Assembly: GCA_965658615.1 (NCBI GenBank)
Contig: CBFHSX010000004.1
Coordinates: forward strand, 5,861-69,860
From: UBA8337 sp965658615
Lineage (GTDB): Bacteria > Pseudomonadota > Alphaproteobacteria > RS24
Reading direction: 5' to 3'
Length of the DNA: 64,000 nt
Shown: piece by piece, positions 8,658-17,672 of the stretch
How positions within the stretch are numbered: the stretch's first letter is position 1
Layout: every line of letters begins with the position of its first letter
Program-made: the position numbers and the translations under genes
Notes under the pieces: generated by a model
Told to the model about the DNA's origin: nothing
Database searches by the model: none
What the model saw: only the letters and a program-made list of their open reading frames with translations

Positions 8658-10393
8658 TAAATGGCCGTGCCGCCGCGCGGCATATGCGCTTTCGGCTTTT
8701 TCTTTTCAGGCGCACCCAGACCGGTCAGTAATTTCTTTTCAATCTTGGCGCGTTCTTCCTCGCTCGGGTCAAAAGCCAGCGCTTTGCGCCATTGATAGCG
8801 CGCCTCAAGCTCGCGCCCGACACGCCACATAGCATCACCCAAATGATCGGTCACCACCGGGTCGGTCGGCTCCAGGCGCGAGGCGCGCTCGAGAATGGAA
8901 AGCGCCTTATCATATTGACCAAGCCGATAATAAGCCCAACCGAGACTGTCGACATAAGCACCATTATTCGGCTCCTTATTGACGGCCTGTTTGATAATCT
9001 TCAGCCCCTCATCGAGATAGACGCCTTGGTCGATCCAGCTATAGCCGAGATAATTTAGGACAGTCGGCGCATCACCCGACATCTCGCGCGCGCGCTGCAG
9101 GTCAATCTCGGCCATATCCCAATTGCCGAGCCGCTCGCGCATCATGCCGCGGGCAAAAAACAGGAACCAATCCCGATTGCTGATTTCCTCAGTCAAATCA
9201 ATGGCGGCGTCATAGGCCGCTTCGGCCTCATCGAAACGCGCATTGGAACGGTATAAATCACCCAATGAAATGCGAATATCGCGATCGCCCGGCATATCCT
9301 TGGCCCGCGCCGCGAGAACCGCAATCGCCGCCTCCTCAGCGCCGGCCAAAAACAGCATTTGCGCGCGCTGGATTTGCGCGTCGCGGTATAGAACCGAATT
9401 GCGCGCAATGCGTCCATATTGCTCGGCCGCCTCGACATAGCGATCCAACTCGGCCAGCATCATCGCCAAATCAAACGCCGTGACTTCTTTATTCGGATCG
9501 AGAAATTGCGCCATGCGGTAATAGCCGAGCGCCAGCTGGTTGCGGTTTTCGCTCCGCATCGCTTCACCAATCGCCATAAAAGCATCGGCCAGACCGCTTG
9601 TCGGCGCGGCGTTCAAACGCGCCGGTGTCTGCTTTTCGATACGCGCAAAACCGGCTTCAATCAGCGCATTATCGAGATTGCGCTCGCGGTAATAGCGATA
9701 GAGTTTCTCAGCCTTATCCCAATCCTGCCGGCGCTCCATAAAGCCCCCATAGGCCAGCACAAAGCTGAGATAGCGGCTACCACCGGCGCGCAGCCCGCGC
9801 CCATAAAGCGCCTCAGCCTTATCCGCTGCGCCTTGCAATTCATACACATGGGCGGCTTGCATAAGCGGCACATGCGAAAACGGACCACCGCGCGACAGGG
9901 TTGCCAGCGCATCGGCCTCGCCCTCCGCATCGCCCATTTGGCGGGCAATCCAGACACGAATATTCGGCTCCAGCAATTTGGCAAACGGGCCACGTTCCAG
10001 CCCATCGAGATGGGCAATCGCCGTCACGCCGTCACCGGCTTTGAAAGCGACCGTGGCCAGCAGAATCTTGGCTTGTTGATTATCCTCGCTCACGGCGAGA
10101 CTCTTTTGCGCCGTCAGCACGCCATCAGCAATATTACCGGCCAGAACATGCGCCAGCATGGCAGCATCGAGCAGTTCCTCGCTCTCGGGCCGCGCCATCA
10201 GGGCTTGGTCGTAATAAAGCGATGCGGCTTGCGCATCATTATTGCGCGCCGCCTGACGCGCCGCCAAAAACGCACCCGACGCGCCCGTTTCGGCAATCAG
10301 TGCCTCAACCTTACCGGCAACATAAAACGCGGCGCCACCGGCCAAAACAGTGACGACCGCCAGAGCAATCAGGATACGTTGTCGCCAGCTCAT
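8657..10393 (-). CDS. Membrane-anchored tetratricopeptide repeat protein
   Basis: The 578-residue protein begins with one hydrophobic segment (about 5-27) and then consists largely of helical TPR units such as ALGYYRMAQFLDPNKEV and AYYRLGQYDKALSILERASR. It is likely held in the inner membrane with the repeats in the periplasm. TPR proteins next to ispE and the ETF:ubiquinone oxidoreductase gene are common in alphaproteobacteria, but I know no demonstrated role. The C-terminus is basic and proline-rich (EKKKPKAHMPRGGTAI). Function is best left as a protein-interaction scaffold. Confidence 0.85.
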   Translation of the reverse strand: MSWRQRILIALAVVTVLAGGAAFYVAGKVEALIAETGASGAFLAARQAARNNDAQAASLYYDQALMARPESEELLDAAMLAHVLAGNIADGVLTAQKSLAVSEDNQQAKILLATVAFKAGDGVTAIAHLDGLERGPFAKLLEPNIRVWIARQMGDAEGEADALATLSRGGPFSHVPLMQAAHVYELQGAADKAEALYGRGLRAGGSRYLSFVLAYGGFMERRQDWDKAEKLYRYYRERNLDNALIEAGFARIEKQTPARLNAAPTSGLADAFMAIGEAMRSENRNQLALGYYRMAQFLDPNKEVTAFDLAMMLAELDRYVEAAEQYGRIARNSVLYRDAQIQRAQMLFLAGAEEAAIAVLAARAKDMPGDRDIRISLGDLYRSNARFDEAEAAYDAAIDLTEEISNRDWFLFFARGMMRERLGNWDMAEIDLQRAREMSGDAPTVLNYLGYSWIDQGVYLDEGLKIIKQAVNKEPNNGAYVDSLGWAYYRLGQYDKALSILERASRLEPTDPVVTDHLGDAMWRVGRELEARYQWRKALAFDPSEEERAKIEKKLLTGLGAPEKKKPKAHMPRGGTAI

Positions 10394-10472
10394 TCTAACT
10401 TCCCAAAAAGCGCATCATTGCGACGAGTGTAACAAGTCGGGCGCGCAAGGCAATGCCCCGCCGCCCTGTTGA

Positions 10473-12185
10473 TTACATATTCGGATAATTCGGCCCGCCG
10501 GCACCTTCCGGCACCACCCAATTAATGTTTTGGCTCGGACATTTAATATCGCAGGTTTTGCAATGCACACAGTTTTGCGCGTTGATTTGCAGGCGCGGGT
10601 TATCGCCATTATCATCGGCGACGATCTCATAAACACCGGCCGGGCAATAACGCTGCGCCGGTTCGTCATAATCGCGCAAATTGACCTCGATCGGCACAGA
10701 TGCATCCTTCAGCGTCAAATGCGCCGGTTGGTCTTCTTCGTGATTGGTCGCCGACAAGAAGACCGATGACAGCTTGTCAAAGGCGACTTCATTATCATAT
10801 TTCGGATAATCGATCGGCTTGCACTCAGAGGCCTTTTTCAGCGCTGCAAAATCCGGCTTGCCATGGCCCAGCGTGTAAGGCAGGCCAATTCCCAGCGTCC
10901 GCATCCACATTTCGGCACCGCCCAATATCGTGCCGATGAAATTGCCGAATTTCGACAGCAGCGGCTTCACATTGCGGACCATTTTCAATTCTTTGGCGAC
11001 GCGCGAATTGTCATACGCCTCTTGATAGGCGCTCAACTCGTCTTGCGCGCGCCCGCCCGTGACGGCGTCATAGGCGGCTTCGGCGGCCATAATGCCGCTT
11101 TCCATGGCGTTGTGAGACCCTTTAATGCGCGGCACATTGACAAAACCGGCCGAGCAACCGATCAGCGCACCGCCCGGAAAGGCCAGCTTGGGCACTGATT
11201 GATAACCGCCCTCGGTGATGGCGCGGGCACCGTAAGATACACGCTTGCCGCCTTCGAGGATCGGCTTGATGGCCGGATGCATTTTGAAGCGCTGGAACTC
11301 ATCATAAGGGGACAGATGCGGATTTTGATAATTCAAATGCGTGACAAAACCGATGGAGACGAAATTATCACCAAAATGATACATCCACGAGCCACCGCCG
11401 GTTTTATTGTCGAGCGGCCAGCCCAAAGTGTGCTGCACAAAGCCCGGCTTGTGCTGCGACGGGTCGACCTGCCATAGCTCTTTAATGCCGATGCCGAATT
11501 TTTGGAAATCGCTATCCTTATCCAGCTCATAATTGGCAATCGCCGCTTTTGACATAGAGCCGCGCACGCCCTCACCGAGCAGCGTATATTTGGCCAGCAA
11601 TTCCATGCCCGGCATCCAACCATCTTTTTTCTCGCCCTCTTTCGAGACGCCCATATCGCCGGTAGCGACACCGCGCACAGCGCCGTTTTCATCCATCAGC
11701 AATTCAGCCGCGGCAAAGCCCGGATAGATTTCGACGCCGAGATTTTCAGCCTGCTCGGCCAACCAACGCGCCACATTGCCGAGGCTGGCAATGTAATTGC
11801 CGTGGTTTTTCATCAAAGGCGGCAGCATGAAATTCGGCAGCGGGAAGGCACCGGCCGGGCCGAGCACGAGGAATTTATCATCCGTCACTTCGGTTTCCAG
11901 CGGCGCACCCATTTCTTTCCAATTCGGAAACAAGCGTTCGATACCGACCGGGTCAATGACCGCGCCGGACAGAATATGCGCACCGATTTCCGAGCCTTTT
12001 TCCAGCACACAAACCGACACGTCCTCGCCTTTTTCGGCAGCCAATTGCTTCAGGCGAATGGCGGCGGACAGACCGGCGGGGCCACCACCGACAATCACAA
12101 CATCATATTCCATACCTTCGCGTTCTTCCGGCGCAAGGGCCCAGCCCTGACGCGCATTGACTTGGTTTACCGGCAAATCGCTCAT
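10473..12185 (-). CDS. Electron transfer flavoprotein-ubiquinone oxidoreductase
   Basis: ETF-QO passes electrons from fatty acid and amino acid dehydrogenases, via ETF, to ubiquinone at the inner membrane. The FAD-binding motif VIVGGGPAGL sits at about 31-40. The C-terminal 4Fe-4S cluster motif CVHCKTCDIKC is at about 539-549, followed by the typical ending GGPNYPNM. I chose the ATG at 12185 (MSDLPVNQ) because GGAG lies nine bases upstream; the ATG at 12200 is the alternative. Length of 570 residues fits the family. No etfAB genes are in the window. Confidence 0.96.
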   Translation of the reverse strand: MSDLPVNQVNARQGWALAPEEREGMEYDVVIVGGGPAGLSAAIRLKQLAAEKGEDVSVCVLEKGSEIGAHILSGAVIDPVGIERLFPNWKEMGAPLETEVTDDKFLVLGPAGAFPLPNFMLPPLMKNHGNYIASLGNVARWLAEQAENLGVEIYPGFAAAELLMDENGAVRGVATGDMGVSKEGEKKDGWMPGMELLAKYTLLGEGVRGSMSKAAIANYELDKDSDFQKFGIGIKELWQVDPSQHKPGFVQHTLGWPLDNKTGGGSWMYHFGDNFVSIGFVTHLNYQNPHLSPYDEFQRFKMHPAIKPILEGGKRVSYGARAITEGGYQSVPKLAFPGGALIGCSAGFVNVPRIKGSHNAMESGIMAAEAAYDAVTGGRAQDELSAYQEAYDNSRVAKELKMVRNVKPLLSKFGNFIGTILGGAEMWMRTLGIGLPYTLGHGKPDFAALKKASECKPIDYPKYDNEVAFDKLSSVFLSATNHEEDQPAHLTLKDASVPIEVNLRDYDEPAQRYCPAGVYEIVADDNGDNPRLQINAQNCVHCKTCDIKCPSQNINWVVPEGAGGPNYPNM

Positions 12186-12410
12186 TTTGAACTCCGTCAT
12201 TGGTGCTTGTCTTGGCGTAAGTATATAGCAGGTTTCCCGCAAGCGTCCTATGCCAAAACAGGCTGCGTTTTCCTGTCGCACATGGGCACGTAAGGGGCGT
12301 GTAGGGGGCACCGTTGTGCCGGAAATTGGGGATGAGGTGCTCGTTTGTGTTGAAACCATCTGCAATTCATGGGAATCAAGGCCATGATGGTGCAGGAGCC
12401 GTAAAACATA

Positions 12411-13310
12411 ATGACCGCATTAACCCAGGCTGAAATCATAGACATGCTGCGCCAGCACGTGCAAGGCGGCTGCACGGATGTGTTGGCCGATGCGCCGGTG
12501 AACCATTTCGCCGAGCAGGCACCGACACCGGCTTCTGCGGCAGTGCCGCAAGCCGAACCGGGCGCGCCGCATGGGCTGAGCGAAAGCCCCGCGCCTATGG
12601 CTGCCGCCGCCCCGCAGGACACAGCCCCGCCAATGGGCAGCGCCCTCGCCCCGAGCAAGAGACCGACCCAGCCCGTCACCGCTTCAGCACCGGTAAAGGC
12701 GGATGATAATGCGCTGCAAACAGCCGCTGATCTGGCCGCCGAGGCCGACACGTTGGAGGCGCTGCGCGACGCCATGGCCGGGTTTGACGGCTGCGGGCTT
12801 AAAACAACGGCGAAAAATTTGGTGTTTAGCGACGGCGTTGCCACTGCCGATATTATGATTATCGGCGAAGCGCCCGGCCAAGATGAGGACCGACAGGGCA
12901 AACCCTTTGTCGGGCGCGCCGGGCAATTGCTGGATAAAATGCTGGCCGCGATCGGCCTCGACCGCGCCGACAATCTGTATATCACAAATGTCGTGCCGTG
13001 GCGGCCGCCGGGCAATCGCACCCCGTCGCTTGACGAGATTGCGCTGTGCAAGCCCTTCATCACCCGCCATATTGACCTTGTGCAACCGAAAATCCTGCTG
13101 CTGGTCGGCAATATCTCGAATAAAACGCTGCTGGATACAAGCATTGGCATCACCAAATTGCGCGGCCAATGGCAGGAATATGAGGGCGCGGCGGGCGCGA
13201 TTAAAGCCCTGCCGCTGCTGCATCCGGCCTATGTGCTGCGGCGCCCGGAAACCAAAATCGATGTCTGGGCCGATTTGTGCCGCCTGAAACAAGAATTATT
13301 GAACGCATGA
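12411..13310 (+). CDS. Uracil-DNA glycosylase, family 4-like
   Basis: The catalytic part (about 115-299) belongs to the bacterial family 4 uracil-DNA glycosylases that start base excision repair of deaminated cytosine. It shows IMIIGEAPGQDEDRQGKPF (about 148-166), then FVGRAGQLLDKML and NVVPWRPPGNRTP. About 110 residues of Ala/Pro-rich sequence precede the domain and look disordered. Family 4 enzymes usually have four Cys for a 4Fe-4S cluster. Here I see only C128 (FDGCGLK) where a CxxC is normal, plus Cys in ALCKPF and near the C-terminus. The stop overlaps the next gene by four bases (ATGA). Confidence 0.88.
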   Translation: MTALTQAEIIDMLRQHVQGGCTDVLADAPVNHFAEQAPTPASAAVPQAEPGAPHGLSESPAPMAAAAPQDTAPPMGSALAPSKRPTQPVTASAPVKADDNALQTAADLAAEADTLEALRDAMAGFDGCGLKTTAKNLVFSDGVATADIMIIGEAPGQDEDRQGKPFVGRAGQLLDKMLAAIGLDRADNLYITNVVPWRPPGNRTPSLDEIALCKPFITRHIDLVQPKILLLVGNISNKTLLDTSIGITKLRGQWQEYEGAAGAIKALPLLHPAYVLRRPETKIDVWADLCRLKQELLNA

Positions 13311-15088
13311 GCCGGCCCGCCAAACCTTTTATCGCCGCGCTTTTCGCGGCTGGTCTGATGTCGGGCACATTATGGTCGACGCCGACCCATGCCGTGACCC
13401 CGCCGCCGCCGCGCCCGGCCAATGTCGCAGCCAGCGAATTGCCCGATGCGATTTTGTACAAGAATATTTTCGCCCTGCAAAACAATGCCAAATGGAACCA
13501 CGCCGACCGGCTGATACGGCAATTGGACGATGAGATATTGATGGGCCATGTGCTGTTTCAGCGTTATATGCACCCGACCGGCTATCGCGCGCGCTGGCCC
13601 GAATTGCGCGATTGGTTGAAGGCATATGCCGACCACCCGCGTGCTTGGCAGGTTTATAAGCTGGCGCAAAAGCGCAAACCGCGCGGCGTGTCGATGCCGA
13701 AACGACCACCGGCGCGCGCCTATTTCAATGAAAAATTGTCCAGTGGCAGCGCATTATTCCAGACCCGCACCAAGCGGCGCATTAAAGGCCGCGTACAATG
13801 GATGGTGCGTAATGAACGCCCGACACAAGCGCTGAAATATATTGGCGAGCGGCAGCAAAATCGACGCTTGAAAGCGGCCGAGACCGATTTCCTGAAATCG
13901 CTGATTGCGCGCTCTTATTATATTGAGGGCAAAGTGCCCGAAGCCTTGGAACTGGCCAAGCAGGCCACGCGCTCGCGCCGCTATATCCAAATGGCCGATT
14001 GGCACGCCGGTCTCGCGGCTTATCGGCTGGGGCAAATGGATGTGGCATTGATGCATTTCGAGCAATTGGCCGATAATCGCACGGCCAGCGACAGGCTGCG
14101 CGCGCGCGGCTCGTTTTGGGCGGCGCGCGTTCTGCGCGCGCAAGGCGAGATACCGCGTGCCGAGGCGCATTTGCGCGCCGCCGCCGCCACCGGCGCGCAT
14201 TTTTATGCGCTCTTGGCCATGCAGCAAACCCGCAATGGGCTGACCATTGATTGGCGGCGCGCCGATGACAATACGGGAAAGCTGTTTGCTACCCACCCGG
14301 CCCTGCAACGCGCCGACGCGCTACGCCAAGCCACGCAAGACGAATTGGCGGAACTGGAATTGCTGTATCTGCACGAGCGCATTAATGACACGGAAGCGCG
14401 CGCGCTTTTGTCTTATGCGCGCGACAATAATTACCCCGCCGTGCAATTGGCCCTGGCCGGTCGGCTTGGCAATCGCTTCCCCAATGGCCTGCCACTTCCG
14501 CTTTATGAAAGCAGCTACCCGGTGCCCGATTTGGGCGGCACGGAAGTTGACCGCGCGCTTCTATTGGCGTTGATACGCCAAGAAAGCCGCTTTAAGGCGC
14601 ATGCCAAATCGCATGCGGGCGCGCGCGGGCTGATGCAAATCATGCCCGGCACTGCGGCCTTCGTGACCGGCGACCGCAGCCTGTATCGTCGCTCGGGCCG
14701 AGATCAATTATTGGATATGGATCTCAATCTCGAAATCGGTCAGGATTATCTGCAAATGCTGATGAGCGAAAACCAGTTTGGCGGCAATCTGATTTTCACC
14801 CTCGCCGCATATAATGGCGGGCCGGGCAATGTGCGGCGGTGGCGGCGCGAATTGACGGACGTCACTGACCCGCTTTTATTCGTCGAAAGCCTGCCGGCAC
14901 CCGAAACGCGCGGCTATATTCATAAAGTGATGGCGAATATTTGGATTTACCGCGACCGCCTCGGCCAGGAGCCGATCAGCCAGCGTATCTTGGCGGCCGA
15001 AAGCTGGCCGCTCTATCACGCGCAGGATGGCGGCATTAAAGAAAAAGGGCCCGCAGCGCAGGCCCTCATCACAAGTTCAAAAAACTAA
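13307..15088 (+). CDS. Soluble lytic murein transglycosylase
   Basis: This cuts peptidoglycan glycan strands to leave 1,6-anhydromuramic acid ends. The 593-residue protein starts with a signal peptide (SRPAKPFIAALFAAGLMSG), has a helical, TPR-like superhelix in the middle, and ends with a GH23 domain. The catalytic Glu is about 426 in LIRQESRF, followed by AGARGLMQIMPGTA and LAAYNGGPGNV. I chose the ATG at 13307 because it overlaps the glycosylase stop codon. Its last codons contain the terminator of the convergent ATP synthase operon. Confidence 0.94.
   Translation: MSRPAKPFIAALFAAGLMSGTLWSTPTHAVTPPPPRPANVAASELPDAILYKNIFALQNNAKWNHADRLIRQLDDEILMGHVLFQRYMHPTGYRARWPELRDWLKAYADHPRAWQVYKLAQKRKPRGVSMPKRPPARAYFNEKLSSGSALFQTRTKRRIKGRVQWMVRNERPTQALKYIGERQQNRRLKAAETDFLKSLIARSYYIEGKVPEALELAKQATRSRRYIQMADWHAGLAAYRLGQMDVALMHFEQLADNRTASDRLRARGSFWAARVLRAQGEIPRAEAHLRAAAATGAHFYALLAMQQTRNGLTIDWRRADDNTGKLFATHPALQRADALRQATQDELAELELLYLHERINDTEARALLSYARDNNYPAVQLALAGRLGNRFPNGLPLPLYESSYPVPDLGGTEVDRALLLALIRQESRFKAHAKSHAGARGLMQIMPGTAAFVTGDRSLYRRSGRDQLLDMDLNLEIGQDYLQMLMSENQFGGNLIFTLAAYNGGPGNVRRWRRELTDVTDPLLFVESLPAPETRGYIHKVMANIWIYRDRLGQEPISQRILAAESWPLYHAQDGGIKEKGPAAQALITSSKN
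15036..15067 (-). terminator. Intrinsic terminator of the Fo ATP synthase operon
   Basis: Read on the minus strand, AGGGCC, a nine-base loop and GGCCCT form a perfect six-base-pair stem, followed by TTTTCTTT. It starts about 43 bases after the atpF stop codon. The element lies entirely inside the coding end of the convergent lytic transglycosylase gene, so both functions constrain the same bases. Confidence 0.75.
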
Positions 15089-15108
15089 AGCGTTTCTAGC
15101 GAGGCGTC

Positions 15109-15591
15109 CTAATTGAGACGATTGCCGATATCGGCAATATTCTCATCGACCAGTTTAGTGGCGGTGTCGGCATTCATGCCGGTGGCCACCAAATGGGCTG
15201 CGGCGTCAATCGCCAAAGCGGTGATGGCGGCGCGTACTTCTTTCTGCAATTGCTCTTCAGCGCGGGCGATTTTGCTCTCGGCCTGTGCCGTCCGGCGGGC
15301 CAATGCGCCCTGCATTGCATCGCGCGCTTCTATCGCCGTGCGCTCAGCCGTTTCCTTAGCTTGTGCGACAATCTCTTCGGCCTGTTTTTCGGCCTGCTTG
15401 CGCTGGCTTTCATAATCGGCCAGCACTTTTTCAGCTTCCTCGCGCAACGCCTTGGCATCGGCCAATTGCTTGGCAATCTCGGCCGATTTATCGTCCAGCG
15501 ATTGCATGACCTTTTTCGGCAGACCGATATAAAGGAACGCCCCGATAACGGTGGCGAAGGACAGGGCTACAAAAAAGCTTTCGTCAAACAT
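15109..15591 (-). CDS. atpF: F0F1 ATP synthase subunit b
   Basis: This forms half of the peripheral stalk that holds F1 against Fo. The 160-residue protein has one N-terminal membrane helix (about 5-25, FFVALSFATVIGAFLYIGL) and a long charged, Ala/Glu-rich coiled coil. It is the last gene of the minus-strand order atpI-atpB-atpE-atpF'-atpF. Having both b and b' is typical of alphaproteobacteria. The F1 genes are not in the window, as expected for this split arrangement. Confidence 0.95.
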   Translation of the reverse strand: MFDESFFVALSFATVIGAFLYIGLPKKVMQSLDDKSAEIAKQLADAKALREEAEKVLADYESQRKQAEKQAEEIVAQAKETAERTAIEARDAMQGALARRTAQAESKIARAEEQLQKEVRAAITALAIDAAAHLVATGMNADTATKLVDENIADIGNRLN

Positions 15592-15606
15592 TCATCTCAC
15601 TCCGGC

Positions 15607-16092
15607 TTATTCGGCAGCCACGGCGTCCAGCGCCTTGGCGATTTTTGCGTTATCGGTTTTATCCGCCCCAATCGCGTCCATCACATCGCCGACAATATCC
15701 GTGGCGGCGTCGCGCAGACCCTGCATGGCAGCGTCGCGAGCAGCGGCGAGACGGGCATCGGCGTCAGCCGCTTGCTCGGCCAATTTGGCATCGAGCTCGG
15801 CTTTTTGACGATCGGTTTCCGCCTGCACCTCAGCGCGCATTTCTTGAGCCAGGCCGAGCGCCTTTGTGCGCGCTTCGGCCAGAGCCTCTTCATAGGCTTT
15901 GAGGGCCGCTTCTGCCTTGTCCCGCAATTTTTCGGCCTCTGCCAAATCACCGTCTAGCTGACCGGCGCGCGCCGACATGGTTCCGGTAATACGCGGAATC
16001 ACGACCAGTGCCATGACCAGATAAAGAGTGACAAAACAAATCGCCAGCCAGAATAGCTGGGAGCCAAAAGTGCTTGGGTCAAGCTGTGGCAT
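15607..16092 (-). CDS. atpG: F0F1 ATP synthase subunit b'
   Basis: This is the second, divergent b-type stalk subunit, pairing with b as a heterodimer. The 161 residues contain an N-terminal membrane helix (SQLFWLAICFVTLYLVMALVV, about 11-31, read as two abutting hydrophobic blocks) and then an extended coiled coil rich in Ala, Glu and Lys. It sits 15 bases upstream of atpF. The start MPQLDPSTFGSQLFWLA is characteristic of the alphaproteobacterial b' group. The gene is called atpG, atpF' or atpX in different genomes. Confidence 0.93.
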   Translation of the reverse strand: MPQLDPSTFGSQLFWLAICFVTLYLVMALVVIPRITGTMSARAGQLDGDLAEAEKLRDKAEAALKAYEEALAEARTKALGLAQEMRAEVQAETDRQKAELDAKLAEQAADADARLAAARDAAMQGLRDAATDIVGDVMDAIGADKTDNAKIAKALDAVAAE

Positions 16093-16138
16093 AAGCGGCC
16101 TCCTTCAGCCGTTAAAAACTGCGTTATTGTCTAATTAA

Positions 16139-16366
16139 TTAGACAACGAACAGCAGGATAAGGGCAATAATCAGACCGAACAGACCTGTTGCTTCAGCCA
16201 GAGCAAAGCCCAGGAGCAGGTTCGGGAATTGGCTTTGTGCGGCGCTCGGATTGCGCAGGGCACCGGCCAAGAAATTACCGAAAATCGTACCGATTGCCAT
16301 ACCGGCACCTGCCAGTGCGATACATGCGATACCGGCACCGATATATTTTGCTGCTTCTGCTTCCAT
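16139..16366 (-). CDS. atpE: F0F1 ATP synthase subunit c
   Basis: This is the proteolipid of the rotating c-ring. The 75-residue hairpin has two membrane helices: one beginning GAGIACIALAGAGMAIGTIF, and a second with the proton-carrying Glu in FALAEATGLFGLIIALILL. The polar loop carries RNPSA. I chose the ATG at 16366 because GGAGG lies eight bases upstream. The alternative TTG at 16381 would overlap that ribosome binding site. The ion-binding residue is Glu with no Na+-type signature visible, so protons are the likely ion. Confidence 0.97.
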   Translation of the reverse strand: MEAEAAKYIGAGIACIALAGAGMAIGTIFGNFLAGALRNPSAAQSQFPNLLLGFALAEATGLFGLIIALILLFVV

Positions 16367-16411
16367 GGTTTTAACCTCCAAAATTGCCCGTAGGCGTTAG
16401 TTAAGTTTCAA

Positions 16412-17188
16412 TTAGTGATCCATATGGATGGCTTCGTTGAGATAAATACAAGTCAGAATGGTGAACACATAGGCCTGCAAGCCCGCGATCAGCAATTCCA
16501 GACCGGTAAAGGCGACCATTAGCGCGAAAGGCGCAATGGCCAGCGGAATGAGGCCGGCCGAGCCAAGACCGACAACAAAGCCACCAAAAATTTTCAGCAT
16601 GGTATGGCCGGCCATCATATTGCCGAACAAACGAACTGACAAGCTGACCGGACGGGTCAGATAGGAAATAACCTCAATTACCACCAGCAAGGGCAACAGG
16701 AAAACCGGAATGCCCGACGGCACAAACAGTTTCAAAAAGCCAATGCCGTGACGCGCAAAGCCGACGCCGGTAATCAGGAAAAATACCGTTGCCGCCAGCG
16801 CGAAGGTCACGATCAGATGGCTGGTCACGGTGAAGCTATAAGGCACCATGCCGAGCATGTTGCAAAACAGGATGAACATGAAGAGCGAGAAGATGAAGGG
16901 GAAATATTTCATCCCTTCCGTGCCGGCGTTTTCTTTCACCATATTGGCAACGAAGCTATAGCACATTTCGCCGAGAAGCTGCAGGCGGCCCGGCACAATC
17001 GAGGTGCGGCGCGATGCGGCGATCATAAACAGGCTGGCGAGGCCGACGGCCAGCACCATCCACAGCGATGAATTGGTGAAAGAGGTATCAATACCGGCAA
17101 TACGGGGAAGTTCGACAATCGGATACACCTCAAACTGGTGCATCGGATCCAGACCAGAGCCACCTTCTGCGTTACTTTTACCAGCCAC
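16412..17188 (-). CDS. atpB: F0F1 ATP synthase subunit a
   Basis: Subunit a forms the proton half-channels against the c-ring. The 258-residue, multi-pass membrane protein has the essential Arg region in YLTRPVSLSVRLFGNMMAGH and the C-terminal GLQAYVFTILTCIYLNEA helix. The start is a GTG at 17188 with GAGGAG seven bases upstream. It follows atpI by three bases. No frameshift or missing helix is apparent. Confidence 0.96.
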   Translation of the reverse strand: MAGKSNAEGGSGLDPMHQFEVYPIVELPRIAGIDTSFTNSSLWMVLAVGLASLFMIAASRRTSIVPGRLQLLGEMCYSFVANMVKENAGTEGMKYFPFIFSLFMFILFCNMLGMVPYSFTVTSHLIVTFALAATVFFLITGVGFARHGIGFLKLFVPSGIPVFLLPLLVVIEVISYLTRPVSLSVRLFGNMMAGHTMLKIFGGFVVGLGSAGLIPLAIAPFALMVAFTGLELLIAGLQAYVFTILTCIYLNEAIHMDH

Positions 17189-17191
17189 GCC

Positions 17192-17530
17192 TTACTCCTC
17201 ATCTTTGCGGCTTTGCGCCGCCTCTAGCGCGTCCTGCTTACGGCGCATTTCATTCACCGTGCGGACCGAATTCATCAAACCGGCACCCATACCGAGCACC
17301 AACATCAGCAACATAAAAATGGGTTTGGTGCCCAGCACCTTATCCATCCACCAGCCGATAAAACCACCGACGCCAATCCCGGCCAGCATCTCAATGGTCA
17401 AGCGCCAGGCGAGACCCAACATGCTGGCATTGGCGCGACCCGGCTCCTTCGGCTGCAATCGCTGCCGTCCGGCGGAAAGTTTCTCGTCCAATTCCTTAAG
17501 ACGATCCTGCTCATCATCGTGCCGAGCCAT
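17192..17530 (-). CDS. atpI: ATP synthase accessory protein AtpI/AtpZ type
   Basis: The 112-residue protein has a charged N-terminus (MARHDDEQDRLKELDEKL) and two membrane helices (about 49-65 and 70-90), the first with the glycine pattern AGIGVGGFIGWWMD. Members of this group help Mg2+ handling or c-ring assembly. I start at 17530 because AAAGGAG lies just upstream; the longer frame to 17632 would run through the promoter leader. It is the first gene of the Fo operon. Confidence 0.88.
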   Translation of the reverse strand: MARHDDEQDRLKELDEKLSAGRQRLQPKEPGRANASMLGLAWRLTIEMLAGIGVGGFIGWWMDKVLGTKPIFMLLMLVLGMGAGLMNSVRTVNEMRRKQDALEAAQSRKDEE

Positions 17531-17628
17531 CGTCTCATCTCCTTTGACTTGCAGTTCCGGCACAAAGTTCCCGAAACCGCCTGAAAAACGCCTCAAAACC
17601 GAGGTTTTCCGCCATCCAGTTGAGGCGC

Positions 17629-17657
17629 ACACTAGTTTCTAAATCGGCGAATGTCAA
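17629..17657 (-). promoter_or_regulatory. Predicted promoter of the Fo ATP synthase operon
   Basis: On the minus strand TTGACA (17657-17652, within GCTTGACATTC) is followed after 17 bases by TAGTGT (17634-17629), roughly 100 bases upstream of atpI. The -35 is perfect and matches the CTTGAC form common in alphaproteobacteria; the -10 is poor. A near-palindrome AAAACCGAGGTTTT (17594-17607) lies in the leader and could mark the end of smc readthrough or a leader structure. Confidence 0.5.
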
Positions 17658-17672
17658 GCCGCGTTTAATACT

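Noticed and set aside
12248..13156. A 302-residue minus-strand frame across the uracil-DNA glycosylase
   Set aside because: Low-complexity Ser/Ala content and the glycosylase motifs on the other strand show it is a shadow.
17594..17607. AAAACCGAGGTTTT as a terminator for smc
   Set aside because: The loop would be two bases, too short for a stable hairpin, and it lies downstream of the predicted atp promoter, not directly after smc.
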